Source of the DNA: Podospora pseudoanserina | Taxonomy: Eukaryota > Ascomycota > Sordariomycetes > Sordariales > Podosporaceae | Reading direction: 5' to 3' | Length of the DNA: 64,000 bases | Assembly (NCBI RefSeq): GCF_035222485.1 | Contig: NC_085925.1 | Coordinates: forward strand, 2,852,001-2,916,000 | Shown here: positions 23,288 to 35,306 of the stretch, piece after piece | Numbering within the stretch: position 1 is the first letter of the stretch | Layout of the letters: every line of letters starts with the position of its first letter | Program-made: the position numbers and the translations under genes | Notes under the pieces: model-generated | The model's input: the letters and a program-made list of their open reading frames with translations, nothing else | Database searches by the model: none | Told to the model about the DNA's origin: nothing

Positions 23288-24703
23288 ATGGACAACACTT
23301 ACTACGGTGGTCACTACGATGACGAAAACCAACAGGTACGGCTCAGTCCTTGGCATGACCCTGTTTTCATCTCTATTTCGTTAGCTCCCTTTGGGCCATC
23401 TCATGTCCCTACATGATGCACGGTGACGTTTGTCAGGACCATATGGATCGGTTCGGGACCTCGGTCCCTTACCGCAACCGTTGAGATGGCATGACTGGTA
23501 GCCTCAATGCTGCCGTGTTGTATTTATAGCATGTGTTCCGTCTTTGACAACGACTCGGCTATTCGGGAGGGGGTGACCTGTTGTTGCAGTGTAGGGACCT
23601 CAGCTGACAACCGCCAACCAGAACATTCCATCATACCCCTTAGCTTTCGACATTCAGGAGCAGGACCATGCCAATGCATCCGTCTTGTGTCCCAGCTCAA
23701 CCTCCCCTTTGGGGGGTTCGATCTCGATCTCGCCGACTGATCGCTTCAGCAACACCGGAGCATACGGGGACTATGACACCCGCGGTATCACTTCCCTCAT
23801 GCCAGAAAGCTCCTACTCTGCCCCAACCGAGCCGGTGTCTGCCTATGACAACGCTTCACTGAGCATGTCTTCCGGTCCGCACAGCTTTCCCTACGGGCAG
23901 ATACACGACGAGCTTGACGGAGGGGTGATGAATCAAGGTCCTCCTCCACCGACTGGCTGGGGCCCCCAATTTCAATCCTTCACGCCATATGCAGAGGACC
24001 CTCGTGTGGCGATGGGTGTTGGTGAGGGAAGCAGTGGTGTTCCTTACCAATATCCACCGTCAACAAGCAAACGTCAAAAAAGCCACGCCGCCAACCCCCC
24101 TTTTCAAGGCTTGACGATTGATACAATGACCATGAGCCCACACGGTGATCGCCGACCTCACAAGTCGGCGGCGGCGGCGGCCAAGAGGAGCAAAGGAAAG
24201 AAACCATCAGCTCCCACAACGAGTCTCTCCTCTCCCACAAGCCAGTCAACCATATCCAGCGGCAGCGCGGCACCAAACTCGCTCCCTGAAGAGGACTGTG
24301 ACTCGGAGCAGGAGCAGGCTGTTTCGACGGGCAGGCAAGGTCGTCATAACGCCCGCGCTAGGCATAATATGGTTGAGCAAAAGTACCGGCATAGGCTCAA
24401 CACGCATTTTGATAAGCTGCTGGAGGTGTTGCCGTCGGGGGTTGGTGTGGGCGGGATGATGATGGGGGATGGGTACCAGAATACGTACCAGACGACATAT
24501 TTGGGGGAGGGGGGGCGCCGAGTTTGGAGAGGGAGAGGAAGGTGAGTAAGGCTGAGGTGCTGGATCGGGCGAGGTTGTATATACAGACGCTGGAGAGTGA
24601 GCATGTGAGGTTGCAGCGGGAGAAGGAGGAGTTGAGGGGCTTGTGGGAGGGGTATTATGAACGGGCGGCGGGGGTGGGGAAGGGGTTGGATGGGGGGGTT
24701 TGA
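23288..24703 (+). CDS. SREBP-like bHLH transcription factor (second of the pair)
   Basis: Exon 1 (23,288-23,335, MDNTYYGGHYDDENQQ) joins exon 2 from 23,658 across a 322-bp intron with GTACGG donor and CAG acceptor. The bHLH reads ARARHNMVEQKYRHRLNTHF, a Gly/Met-rich loop, then VSKAEVLDRARLYIQTLESE and a short coil ending at the stop 24,701-24,703. The Tyr of EQKYRHR is the SREBP-type residue. As sequenced, the frame breaks inside a G7 run at 24,509-24,515; one more G restores helix 2, so the product would be about 364 aa. I infer a sequencing undercall, since the text on both sides is well conserved with the neighbouring gene. It shares with that gene the short first exon and the C-terminal position of the bHLH. 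Confidence 0.8.
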
Positions 24704-25088
24704 TGGGGGTTTCGTTTTGTTTTGTCTTGGGATGGGTTGGGAAGGGGTTGGAGCATATATATATATATATACACCTCGGGCAAGTCATTTTGGGCTGTTT
24801 TGGTTTTGCAGAGGATATGAATTTTTTATGTTAGTTATTGTTGGTTGGGTGGAAATAGATAAATGTACACCTACCCGCGCTTTCTTTCCACATGATATCA
24901 GTTGAGACACTACCTACCTTATACAGCATGAATTGGTAACAAGAAGTTTTCCAATGAAGTTGCTAGTTGAGCATGGACGAAAGAAACTGCATGGCTGGAT
25001 CTCACGTCGTGATGATAGAAGGTTCATATTGAGATGAAAAGGTTTGATTTCTTTGGGAACTTTAAGCTAAGATAGGTAGAGATGTGTT
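24704..25088. other. intergenic, convergent 3' ends
   Basis: Holds the 3' ends of the second bHLH gene and of the small minus-strand gene. A short AT dinucleotide run lies near 24,755-24,771. No gene is seen. Confidence 0.4.
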
Positions 25089-25491
25089 CTAGACAGAGCT
25101 CCGCCCATCATTCCTCGGCAGGCCCTCGGTGTCGGTGGGCTCTTTGTAGGCCCCCTTTGGGGGGGCTGCGCCGCGGGTCACGGGTTTGGTGCTGAAGATG
25201 ATGTTGGATTGGTCAATGGCTTGTTTGTCTGGGATTTTTCTGCTGTCAGTCTGATTTTCTTGTCTGGTCGTGCCCTTTTTTTTTTGAGATCTCATTTGTC
25301 AAGGAGTGGGGAGGTCACCAACCGAGTTGATCATTGCTTGTGTTGTTGGTCTGGTTGTTGTTTTTCACTTCGTCCCTGGCTTGCTCGTCGGCGATGACCT
25401 GCACTGGCTCGTGCTTGTGGCCTGGCCGGGAGACGTACGAGTTGTCTGTGTCGGCGTCTTGGGTCGTGTTAGGGATTAGCTTGGAGGACAT
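25089..25491 (-). CDS. small hydrophilic hypothetical protein, 102 aa
   Basis: Exon 1 (25,491-25,323) starts MSSKLIPNTTQDADTDNSYV and exon 2 (25,228-25,089) ends GLPRNDGRSSV. The 94-bp intron has donor GTTGGT, a CTGAC branch and acceptor CCAG, and the phase-1 join reads through to the stop. The product is polar, with no signal peptide, membrane segment or Cys pattern. I do not recognise it. It lies head-to-tail with the four-helix membrane gene, 400 bp away. Confidence 0.5.
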
Positions 25492-25891
25492 GATTGCTCT
25501 TGGGGGGTTTGTCGTGATTATTTGATGAGAAGAAGGGAATGAGGGAGATGGAGTTGAGCAGTGGGTACTGTATTTGATCATGAAATAGAAAGGGTCCAAG
25601 GCAACACATGACATCACTTGCACAACCCCCCTAACAAACCACAAGGACGCCGTTGACAGCATCAACCCCAATCAAAAGGTCTTGGACCGGCATGTGCGGT
25701 GCCGATTGAACGACTCAGGGGCTCAAAGCGGGACCTTGGCAACTCCGCACACAAGCATCTCCAGTAGCACCAGATCAAGGAAACTTGGCTTCCAAAAAAA
25801 CCAAAAAAACCAAAAAAAAAACAGGGTATTATTATCGCGCTGGGTATCGTCATTAATAACACATCTCATACAAATACATGGCTGGCATGTT
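25492..25891. other. intergenic
   Basis: Promoter of the small minus-strand gene and 3' end of the membrane-protein gene. An A-rich run with CC interruptions lies at about 25,794-25,822. Nothing else is seen. Confidence 0.4.
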
Positions 25892-27486
25892 TCACTTCTC
25901 AGCCACGCCCTTCTCGGTCACGACCTCTACCTGCGCCGCTGGCTCACTCTTCTCAGCCACGACCTCCTCTTGTTTTACCGGCGGCTCGGCCTTCTCACCC
26001 TCTGTAACGGCCTTCGTCGGCTCCCCTTTCTCACCACCCCCAACCTTCTCTGACAGCACAACCTCCCTCTCCTTCCTTTTCCCTTTCCCCTCCTCCTCCT
26101 CCTCCTCCTCCGTTGGAACCTCCGGCAGCGGTATCTCCGGCAACGGCGCCTCTTTTTTCCTCGCCGCAGCAGCAGAAGCCCGTTTCGTTGTCTTCTCAGC
26201 CGCAGCAACATTTCCCTGTCCCGCCGCAGCCCTGGCACCACGCATCGAAGATCGCTGCTGCTGCTGCGCCGGGGCGTAATACCCCCTCTGGCTTGTTCTC
26301 ACTCGTTGAGGTTGCTGAGGAGGTGCCGGCGTCGGCATAGGGGAGTAGTAACCCCCGTATTGAGCCGCTTGTTCGGGTGTGATGTAGGGGATAACCCCGT
26401 GAACAGACACACGCTGTGGTTGTCGTCGTGGTTGTTGGGGTGCCCAGCTTCCTGGAATTTGTTGGTTGGGAGGTGGTGGTGGTGGGTGCTGCAAAGTTGG
26501 ATGTGGTACATATTGGAACCCGGCGGGCAGAGGGTGGGAAGGATCATACGGGATCTCCACTATCTGGACCTCCCGTCTGGCTCGGTTCCGCTGGTGAGCC
26601 TCGCCGCAGGCACCGACGAACAAGATGAGGTGAGTGAAGAATAACACAAAGTCAAAGGCTAAAAGGGCCTGGAAGAGTGCGAGTTCTTTGTCGGCTGTGT
26701 CCTCGTTGTCGAAATACCGGGACCAACCGTCGTATCCCCCTACGTTGGTGACATAGTGAACCATGATGCCGAACCCGGCCACGGCAAGGGCACCGATGAT
26801 GAGGTTGAAGGTGATTAGCCATCCTGGGTGCAGGCCACGGTGGTCTTTGGAGAACCACATGGTCAACATCTCGATGACGATGAAGACGAGGGAGAGGATC
26901 GCCTGGTAATGTTAGCACTTTCCAACAGTGAGAGAGAGGTGAGAGAAGGGAGACAAACCGCCGAGGCAGAAACACCGGAAATGTACGCTGATTGATGAAT
27001 ATACCAGTACCCGGAGTCTCCCGCAGAGATATACCCCGTGGCAACACTCAACCCGATAACCACGGCCGAAACCGCAACAGCAAAGAGCATCAGCCCAATC
27101 TTGACCTTGTGCCACTTGGGGTTGTGCGGGATCTCATAAGGGACTTCATCCTCCTCGCGCCGGGCATCGTATGTTCCAAACACCGGCTGCAGATGGACCG
27201 TTGGATGCGGGCCTGGGAGGGTGTCGAACCGTACAGCACCGCCCGATGGCTGCCCACCTTTTTGCGTCTCCTGGTGGGTTGGCGGGAGCGGCGTTGGCGA
27301 GGGTGCTGGGTTGGCATCGTTTACCTCCGTCTGTTGCTGTTGACTGGCCTCGGGAACGTTCTCCTGCTGCTGTTGACCGGCATCGCTAACATCCCTCTGC
27401 TGCGGTTGACTGGCCTCGGGAACAGCCTCGGCTTTGGGCTCCTCAGGTTTTGGCTGCGCAGCCGCGCTGTCGTCGTCTGCCATCAT
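25892..27486 (-). CDS. four-transmembrane MARVEL-like membrane protein
   Basis: Two exons, 27,486-26,959 and 26,902-25,892, around a 56-bp intron (GTTTGT donor, CCAG acceptor) give 512 aa. Residues 1-130 are soluble and rich in Gln, Pro and Glu (QQQQ blocks). Four hydrophobic helices follow: KIGLMLFAVAVSAVVIGLSV, the helix built across the splice (ASAAILSLVFIVIEMLTMW), LITFNLIIGALAVAGFGIMV and LLAFDFVLFFTHLILFVGAC. The order is typical of MARVEL-type proteins, which act in membrane organisation and eisosome-like domains in fungi. The C-terminus is Pro/Gln-rich and ends in a long Lys/Glu repeat. Two adjacent Met codons open the frame. The MARVEL name is inferred from topology, not a motif match. 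Confidence 0.78.
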
Positions 27487-28208
27487 CCAACCCGTCCGTC
27501 CTTTCTATTTCCGATAAGCGCTGATAAGTACCTCAGTCGTGGGCGCGAGTTGATGGCCCGGATGTTACTTGGTAAATATCAAGCTCAAGGCGCGATATGA
27601 TGTCGCGCAAACACTCAGTTGGGACTCATAGGGGAAAAAACGAGCGCGATTGACGAGAGAAATCCCATCAATGAAGAGAGAGGGGAAACAAGTGGAACGA
27701 ACCACCAGCGACAGCGACGACGACGTCGTCTATTTAAAATTGCTTTCCAGGCATCACTCTGGGCCTTAGGGCCGGCCCCTGGCTGTTGGTGCAGACCACA
27801 GGGGTTAGCTGTCGCTTGGCATTGGTTCGCGGTGGAACGAGGGGACCGCCAAGAGCTCCGTTTTGTGATGTTTTGGGGAATTTTGGTCAGTGCTTGTGAG
27901 GAAATAACGAGATGCATGGGACTTGTGTAGAGTGCTGCTCCGTAATAAACCCTCCAGTGACTCAACGAAGCCTGTTGGAAATGCTGTAGTTGCCTTGCTT
28001 GGTGATTCATGCCACTGATTTCGTCCACTGTGCGGCGTCCGTTGGAGGCAAAGTTCCTGCTTCACTCTTCCGCAGTGAAAATATCAACTTGGCCGTGCCC
28101 GTTGGGTATGGGGTATCATGTTCATAAAAGGGAAGCTGTCAGTACTATTACCAAAGATTTGACACGAAATCGCGCCGTGCTTGAACCTCTTTTGCCTTTT
28201 AACACTTT
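27487..28208. other. intergenic
   Basis: Promoter of the MARVEL-like gene and 3' end of SEC11. No supported gene is seen. Confidence 0.4.
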
Positions 28209-28910
28209 TTACTCCCGCTGTAAAACAACCACCAAGCCCATTATCCCGAGCATCACCGTCTTCATCCATGGGTGCTCAGACAGCATGATGGTGACATAAC
28301 CAACGAAAGGCATATATCCAACGACGCTCCTGCTTCAATGTTAGCATCCGCCCAGAAAGAACAATGCTGGTCACTAATCAGGAGCAACGCACCCAATAAT
28401 ATCTTCCCTAACCAGGTAGTTTTGCCCAGGGGCGTAGAGCTTCGTGTCGTCGGAATCGTTGTTGTCTCCCTTGGTCAAGAGCTTTGCAGTCGGCCTAGAA
28501 TACCACCTGTCAATCACAAATCCCCCTAAACAGCCACCACTGCCGCCGAATAACGAACCCAGTGCCAAACTTGCTGATAACCCTGTGCACGATTGGGATA
28601 TCTTTATCCCTCACGTTATACACCACCACCTCGCCCACGCTCGTTTCGGCAAACAGATTTCGGTTCCAAAGCAGAAGCAGGTCTCCTCTTTGGAAGGCAG
28701 GCTCCATGCTGCCGGAGAGGACGACGACGATCGGAGAGGGGGAATCGCTGATGACGGAGAGACCTTTCCACATCTATTATTCATTTTGTTAGCGGGCCTA
28801 CTCAGGGAGCTGGTTGGCAGGGAACGCACCATAAAAGCCGTGGACAGTATCAGGCCAAAGTTCATGAGCTGGGCGGCGGCCTGCCGCGGGTTTCCTAAGG
28901 CTGATAACAT
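28209..28910 (-). CDS. sec11: signal peptidase complex catalytic subunit SEC11
   Basis: SEC11 cleaves signal peptides from secretory proteins in the ER membrane. Four exons: 28,910-28,830, 28,773-28,559, 28,494-28,393 and 28,329-28,209, with introns of 56, 64 and 63 bp whose phases agree; 172 aa, the usual length. The start [19 protein letters not shown] leads into one membrane helix. Catalytic Ser is at about residue 49 in [12 protein letters not shown], and the basic residue is His at about 90 in [11 protein letters not shown], the eukaryotic Ser-His-Asp arrangement; [13 protein letters not shown] carries the Asp. The C-terminus [19 protein letters not shown] is near invariant in the family. 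The gene looks intact. Confidence 0.95.
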
Positions 28911-29764
28911 GTCTGCGGTATATGGGGAGAAATTGGTGTATGTGGTGCAGCCGGTAGGAGACGTTCGTTGCTGCGGCTTGGGAAGAGTTGTCTTGATTCC
29001 AGGAGCTCGAATGGCTGATGGACGCGGAGACCACGGTGTCGAATTGGCAGTTTGTGATTGGAGCGTAATGCAAAGAGTGGGGCCGCTTTTTGTGGGTCAT
29101 TGACTTTCTGAGAACCTTTGTGGTTTTGGAGATGTTCACCTTTTGGAGACCATTATACTGTTCTTGACTTCCATAAGCACTAGCCAGCAATGAATGTGTT
29201 TGCATCTACATGAGAGTTATGCTTTTCTTCAGAACCACTGACTGGAAGCGTCCAAGTCAACTTTCTCTTGGTAGCTACGTCTGTCTTGAGACGATTTCGC
29301 TCTAGTCGTTTGACACCTTCCTTCCATGTTGAACGTAGCCTTCAAGTCAAGTAAGTGCCTGATGGCTATTCTGCTCCACGTCTCGGGCCCGGCTCATTGG
29401 GACCGTGTTTGCAGATGCCTCCCGTCTTGTTATCTCTCACAGCTCAAGCTCCCTTGCTCATGCCTTCCAACCGGCCTGCGGATGGTCTGAGTTGATGAAG
29501 GCGTGCCTGCCTTATTGATGTCTTTCAGACTCAGACCCTCAACTTCCCCTCTGTCCTTAGATCCAGGCCACCTCTCTCTCTCTTCTATTCTTCGATCCTC
29601 TAAGATTCGACATCTCGCTCAACACCTCTTTTGGTTGCTAGTTGTTTTATAGCCATTGCTTCCTCGCTCTCTGCTCAATCTGTTTACACAAAGCTCACGC
29701 AGAGCCCATCTGCCCCACGCTGCCTTCGCATCTCTAAAACACCGTCTCTTTGAGTACGGCCAGA
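28911..29764. other. divergent intergenic region, SEC11 / six-helix membrane protein
   Basis: 854 bp between divergent start codons, so it should carry both promoters. The right part is C/T-rich leader. No gene is seen. Confidence 0.4.
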
Positions 29765-30918
29765 ATGTCTACCGAAGAGCGAGCTCCGCTCTTGTCGACC
29801 CGCCAAGGTCTTCCTGTGGCCAACAGCTCCTTGACCGTTCAGGACCATCCCATCTTTCTTCGAGTTTGCCATTCCCCATGGCCATGGGTTAGCCAAAGCT
29901 GTTTGGTGTACCTTCGCGGTCTCATCTTCTGCTACCTCACGGGTCTCGCCGGCATGCTCTTGCGCTACAAGTTTCACCACGAATATCCCCACAATGAGGG
30001 AAAGTCCAATTGGCATATCTTCTTCGAATTTGCCTCAGTGGCCTATCTCCTTTTCTGGCTTTATCATCTCATTACCTTTGTGAGTCGGTCCTCCGAGTAG
30101 CTATCCAAGGAACGGTCGCTGACGTCTTTGGTCTTTTGCAGTGCTGGAGCTTTACCCATCTCTTTTTCCCCGACGTCGACGAGGATGACAACAGCTGGGA
30201 ATCTGTGCTTTTGTGCAAGATGTCTCCACCTCTTCAGACACCAAAGTCCCGCAAGCGCTTGTACTTCAGCATCTTCTACACCATCTCCCATGTGTTTGTC
30301 TTTATGAACACGCTCATTTACTGGTGCATCTTGGTGCCGAAGGGGTACGGTCACCTTCCCAAGGGCAAGGAAGGCGAGCCGGTCTCGGATTCAACTTGTG
30401 AGTGATGTTTGGTTCAACGGACCGTTCGGTTGGGAATTTACTCATGAGACAATAGGGAAGGATTTCTGGGGCCACGGATGGTTCGAGCCGTTCTGCATTC
30501 TCAATCTCTACCTGGTTACTTCGCTTATTGCCCTCTTCGAGATCTTTGTCTTGAATAGCATCAAGCGCCAGGTCCCTGTTCCTGCGCACGTTATCGCGAC
30601 GGTATTCTTTCTCTCGGCTTACCTTGGCTGGGCCGCTTTCGGCAAGTGGTTCACCGGCTTGTATCCATTCTTCTGGATGGATCCCGAGATCATGAAGATG
30701 ACCGAGTACATTGCGTCGTATGTTGCAGGATTCTTGTGCCTCGGACCTACAGGTGAGCAGCCATTTGCAGCAATTTCATGGTTCGATCTATGCTGACATC
30801 ATGAACCACAGTCTTCGCCTTCATGTATGGACTCATTGGCATGCGCGAGAACATGACTCACAAGGATGACGGGGACAAGAAGCAGCCTGCCCACAACAGG
30901 TCGCTCTTGGACGAGTAA
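29765..30918 (+). CDS. multi-pass integral membrane protein, family undecided
   Basis: Four exons (29,765-30,079; 30,142-30,397; 30,456-30,752; 30,812-30,918) with introns of 62, 58 and 59 bp give 324 aa. I count about six hydrophobic helices, including LVYLRGLIFCYLTGLAGMLL, VAYLLFWLYHLITF, IFYTISHVFVFMNTLIYWCI, LNLYLVTSLIALFEIFVL and HVIATVFFLSAYLGWAAF. The N-terminus carries an acidic-dileucine-like ERAPLL. The layout is reminiscent of FAR-17a/AIG1 and Rolling-stone-like proteins, but I could not confirm their catalytic Thr/His, so the function is left open. Splice junctions STW-KDFWGHGW and LGPT-VFAFMYG restore the frame cleanly. Confidence 0.75.
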
Positions 30919-32723
30919 ACAGGGCGACAAGGCAACATATCGGACCCAAGTCAGTTTCTGTTGGTGAAGGAGGGGTGACTCATGTGAAGGGAAGTGGTGT
31001 TTGACATGCATCGTTATGTTCTTGATGGAAGATTGGTATTGTTATGACTGATGCGGAGGATCCTGTCCGGTAGTGTACACTAACGCAAATGAAACAATAG
31101 AGGCAATCATTAACTTCAGTTCTTATGACTTGCAGTTCCTTTGCACCGGCAACGCTCCAAATCGTGAGGCTGACAGGGGTAGTTTGATGTTGAAGCTCAC
31201 CAAGGGAGCCCTGGCCGGCACGCCGGCCAAGAGGGGCGGCCCGCCGCTCCTTTCTTGTCTTAAAAATGGCCCCACCTTCCCACCACAGTGGTTCGTGTGG
31301 GGTAAGCTTGGTTCCCCCTGACCAGTCAACCGCCCTGCTGCCCTTTTCGCATCAACCTCACCCGAAGATGGAAGCTGTGCGGATACTGCCAGTTCAGTCA
31401 GGTCGAAGTGCAGGACTCTCCATCACGGCCCAATGGGAGGAGACACTCATTGGGAGATAGATGTGCCGCGTGGCTAGTGTGATTCGATCTCTGGGTCTTT
31501 GATGGACCTATACCAGGTATCACCCCCATATCGAGGTGTGTGTGTCTGTCCGGGAGACGATATCACGGGCGTGCACGCACACAATTCTGTCAGAAGCAAG
31601 TGTCCGCCGAGACCTCCCGGGTTGTGCAGAGGAGGGAGAGCAAGCGCCGGCAGGTGAGGCTGTGCCGTGAAACCGATTCTTGCTTCGCTGTCACTGGAGG
31701 GTTGCTGAACACGTGCCCCGCAGAGGCAAAACCCATGCTGCACAATTGGACCTGTTGGAATCGTTCCCAAACTTTCCTAGAGGATGCAAATACAATGGCA
31801 AAAGCATTTCATTTGTCCGTTTATATCAATCCAATGGAGAATACAGGACTGCTTAGCTAACTCTGCAAAAATAGTTGAAGCTGTTGTGATGGAAGTTCAT
31901 GGACGGATGGAGCTACCCCTCATCTGAAGTGCCACAGTGCAAACCCCTGCTCGACAAACCCACAACCAGGGCCGCCTTGCACGCTAAATTCACAACGGCC
32001 ATGTCTTCAGGGCTGACGACGACCGCGGCAATGTTGAAATCGAGAAGGTATCGCAAGATGCCGCGCAAGAGATCAATTGCGTACGAGCAATGTGTCACTC
32101 GGATGCCAGATAGTGACGATGCCTGAGGCAGCTCGTCGACGACACCTGCCATCCGTCCATTCATAAGTGACAACACAAGAACAGCTGCAGCCGGCCCCCC
32201 AGCCCTGCTTGTTTTTCTTGTCGATCATGGGTTATTCCCAGGCACACACCTCTCTTTGTATCACCCCCCGCCTCCTGCATATAAATACTTTCCCACCCCC
32301 CGCAGCTTTTGCATCCGTTTCCTCTTTTCCTCCCCCCCCCCTCTTCACACAACCAACGGGTCGCAAAGCTCTCTGGAGTCTTTCTGGAGTTCTCTCTTCA
32401 GGACCTCTCCGCCCCCGGACCCTGTCAATCGTTTTTGTGGCTCTCTCTCTCTCCCCCCCTCACTCTTTTTTCTCTTGCTTTTCCTTCGGGCCTTCATTCA
32501 TTATTTTCGTCACTCTCTGAGAACATACATGGAAACTAGACAGTTGCAGTAATTCAGACATTAGTCTGACTTTTCTTTTGCTGTCTTTTTGCCCCATCCC
32601 GCACGCCTCGAGTCTTTATCGAACCGAAACCATACCATCATCACCGCTGTCACCACCACTCCCATCACCTCCTCTACCGCTATCAGCTTCACCATAACCC
32701 GAAACAACAACACAACCGCCAAC
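30919..32723. other. 1.8-kb intergenic region upstream of the BTB gene
   Basis: A GC-rich palindrome GGCCGGC-AC-GCCGGCC lies at about 31,211-31,226. A TATA-like site is at 32,280 and a very pyrimidine-rich leader, with runs of C and CT, fills about 32,300-32,560. No supported gene is seen. Confidence 0.4.
32280..32287 (+). promoter_or_regulatory. TATA-like box of the BTB gene
   Basis: TATAAATA lies 444 bp before the start codon and just before a long C/T-rich tract, the usual arrangement of a fungal promoter with a pyrimidine-rich start region. Confidence 0.45.
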
Positions 32724-33719
32724 ATGTTCAAGCGTTCTTTCCGAAGCCGTGAGACCAGCAACTCCCAGCGGGAGGCTGCCTCAACGACGATGGATTCACA
32801 ACACCGCGTGGACAAGGCCGCGAGGCTGATGAGGAAGGGCTCCGTGCGGGATGCCCAAAAAGTGTCGAAATTGCAACGGTCGCTCAATAACAACGAGGAG
32901 ACCTCGCGTACACAGAGTGTGCAGACGAGGCTCAACGACAAGTCTCTGGCCCCTTCACCCATCGTCACCCTGGTGGTGGGCGCAGAGGCACGGCTGTTTG
33001 CAGCGCACGAAGATGTGCTCTGCCAGTCGCCCTTTTTCGAGAGGGTGATTCGGAGCAACTTCACCGATGCGCAGAATAGAAGGATCTCCCTCCCGGACGA
33101 GGAGCCAGAGGTCTTCAGCGGTATCCTCGAATATCTCTACAAGGGCGACTATTACCCCCGCTTGTTGCACAACAAGCAGCGCAACTCTTGGGAGCTCGAG
33201 GACTCGCTTCCCCGTCGGGTCACGCCCCAAACCTCCCCGACGATAAACGACTCACCTAAATTCGGAGGTGGCCGCGCAGGCCAAACCCCCCAGACCCCTG
33301 CGGCTGTCGAGGCGACCGTGTTCCTCTCGGGCATCGGCCAGCACATCCTTCGCGACACGGCCATCTACTGCGCTGCTGATCGCTTTGGGCTGGAGGAGCT
33401 CAAGAGGCTGGCGCTGCGGAAGCAAGGATTGCAGGCCGGCATCGACGTCGGCACCATCCTCCGCAGCGCGCAGTACTGCTACGCCAACACGCCTGACTCA
33501 GACAGCCGTCTGCGCGCCCATTACCTAGCACTCATCATCCGGTGCCGCAAGACCTTTAAGCGCAGTGGCACCATGCAGGCCGAGATGGAGAAGTGCGGCA
33601 GCGACAACGTGTACGGCGAGGGAAGTGGGAAGTTGTTCTTTGATCTGTTTGTTGCCATGTGCAACCACCTCGACGACGTCATTGATGCGAGCAACGCGCG
33701 GACCCCCAAGACGATCTAA
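32724..33719 (+). CDS. BTB/POZ domain protein
   Basis: BTB domains form dimers and often link substrates to Cullin-3 ligases. The single-exon 331-aa protein starts MFKRSFRSRETSNSQRE; the frame is open further upstream but has no earlier Met. A BTB core lies at about 79-145: IVTLVVGAEARLFAAHEDVL, CQSPFFERVIRSNF, and DEEPEVFSGILEYLYKGDYY. A Pro/Ser-rich linker interrupts the fold before IYCAADRFGLEELKRLALRK, the usual end of the domain. The C-terminal part (GTILRSAQYCYANTP onward, to FVAMCNHLDDVI) matches the layout of many ascomycete BTB proteins of unknown role. No Kelch, zinc-finger or ankyrin partner domain is present. Confidence 0.9.
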   Translation: MFKRSFRSRETSNSQREAASTTMDSQHRVDKAARLMRKGSVRDAQKVSKLQRSLNNNEETSRTQSVQTRLNDKSLAPSPIVTLVVGAEARLFAAHEDVLCQSPFFERVIRSNFTDAQNRRISLPDEEPEVFSGILEYLYKGDYYPRLLHNKQRNSWELEDSLPRRVTPQTSPTINDSPKFGGGRAGQTPQTPAAVEATVFLSGIGQHILRDTAIYCAADRFGLEELKRLALRKQGLQAGIDVGTILRSAQYCYANTPDSDSRLRAHYLALIIRCRKTFKRSGTMQAEMEKCGSDNVYGEGSGKLFFDLFVAMCNHLDDVIDASNARTPKTI

Positions 33720-35306
33720 GAGGGTGAACTGAATCAACCTTGCACGCGTGGAAGGCAGCAGACAGATATCTGGCGTTACCAAGGTATGACAAGGAGGAAT
33801 CTCTATACAAAGGGCAGGAAGCCGAATATTTGGATTGCGCATGTCGAGGGGATTTGACCGTGATGGGCTTGCGTCTTCTTTTTGCTCTTACTCAACATCC
33901 GGCGTTTTGGGTCTTTCTCATCCACATCTCCCAGATCTTCACATCAGATTGGAAACACCATTTGGGAGACATTTCATTCACACTGAAATCTCTTCACTTC
34001 TTTCAAGGTTGGCCGACCAATTCCTTATTTTTGATGTACAAGATTTGCGAAATGAGGGGGGCCTAATGCCGATACACGATGTGAGTGTGGTTGCAAAGAG
34101 AGGAGACATTGCCGCAGCTCACAAAACCCTTCCCCTCTGCTCTCTGAATCTTCTTCTTTGCTTTGATTTCTCTTGCTTGTTGGAGCGTCGGGCTGTTTTT
34201 GGGACTTGTTTTTTTTGGTTTCTGATATCTCTGGAGTGTTTCCAGTTGGCTGGGGGAGCTAGTCTTCTCTGGTCGATCGATTCACATCCGGAGAGAGCAG
34301 GGACTTTGTTACAGGCGTTTTAAGAACAGGAAGCCTTTTCTCATCGATACCCTCACCGTCAACTTCGTCTTTTCATGATGGAAACAAACAAAAACACGTC
34401 TTTGACGCACACACACTCATCACACACTGAGAAAAACCACACAAAAAGTCAACCCCCAAACCATGGATTGTGTACTATTTTTTTCTGTCTCATTTCCAGC
34501 TTGCTGGACTTGACGACGAAGACGACATTTTTTTTCTTTTTTTCTTTTTTTCTTTTGCTCTTTTCAATTTCGGGACCACGGAAACGGAACGGAACGGCCA
34601 ATCTCAACTTTACGCAGCGTCACACAAATTGTGGACGTGTCCAACACCACTCTCAGATTGAACAACAATACCCGGGGTTTTAGCTTGGATCTATTCGCAA
34701 ACCCCAATGTGCATTTTTATGAGCAGCAAAAAAAGAAACATATCCACGACAAAAAAAAGAAAAACACAAACCACAACAACAATTTCTATTTCTTTTGTCG
34801 TTTTGTTTGCAACAAATCGACAGCGTTTACAACAATCAGGATGATCATGGTTGGGGAGGGAGGGATTGGACGGAGCTTTTCCGGTGTTTTGCTTGCCTGC
34901 ATGGATTGCCGGTAAATTTTTTTCAACATCTTGCTGGACTTGAGGAAAAAGAAGAAGGATATACATTCACTTGTATCTCTTTACTTGTCACGAAACTTTT
35001 TTTTGATGATGATACGTAACGAATCTTCTTTTTTTGGTCAATTTTGAAGAGGAGCCTTGCTTTATGCACAGACAGGGCTTGCCAGAAAAAACATAACAGC
35101 ACACCTTGAGTCCTAGCGATGATGGCTTAAAGGGTCAGATTAGGATTTTAATGGGAGACGAAAAAGAGTCGGCCACCTCAGATATTTGTTCCCTTGCTTT
35201 GGTGCTGTGATGTGATGAGGTGTTTGGTTCATACTGCCAGAGGACCAAACCGCCTTCACCCCGTTACCCCCTTACGTCCCACCTCCACCATATCATCCAC
35301 AGCTCT
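33720..35306. other. 1.6-kb intergenic region with A/T homopolymers
   Basis: Convergent 3' ends of the BTB and DUF1349 genes. From about 34,500 to 35,050 there are many A and T runs of six or more bases. I see no supported gene. Confidence 0.4.
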
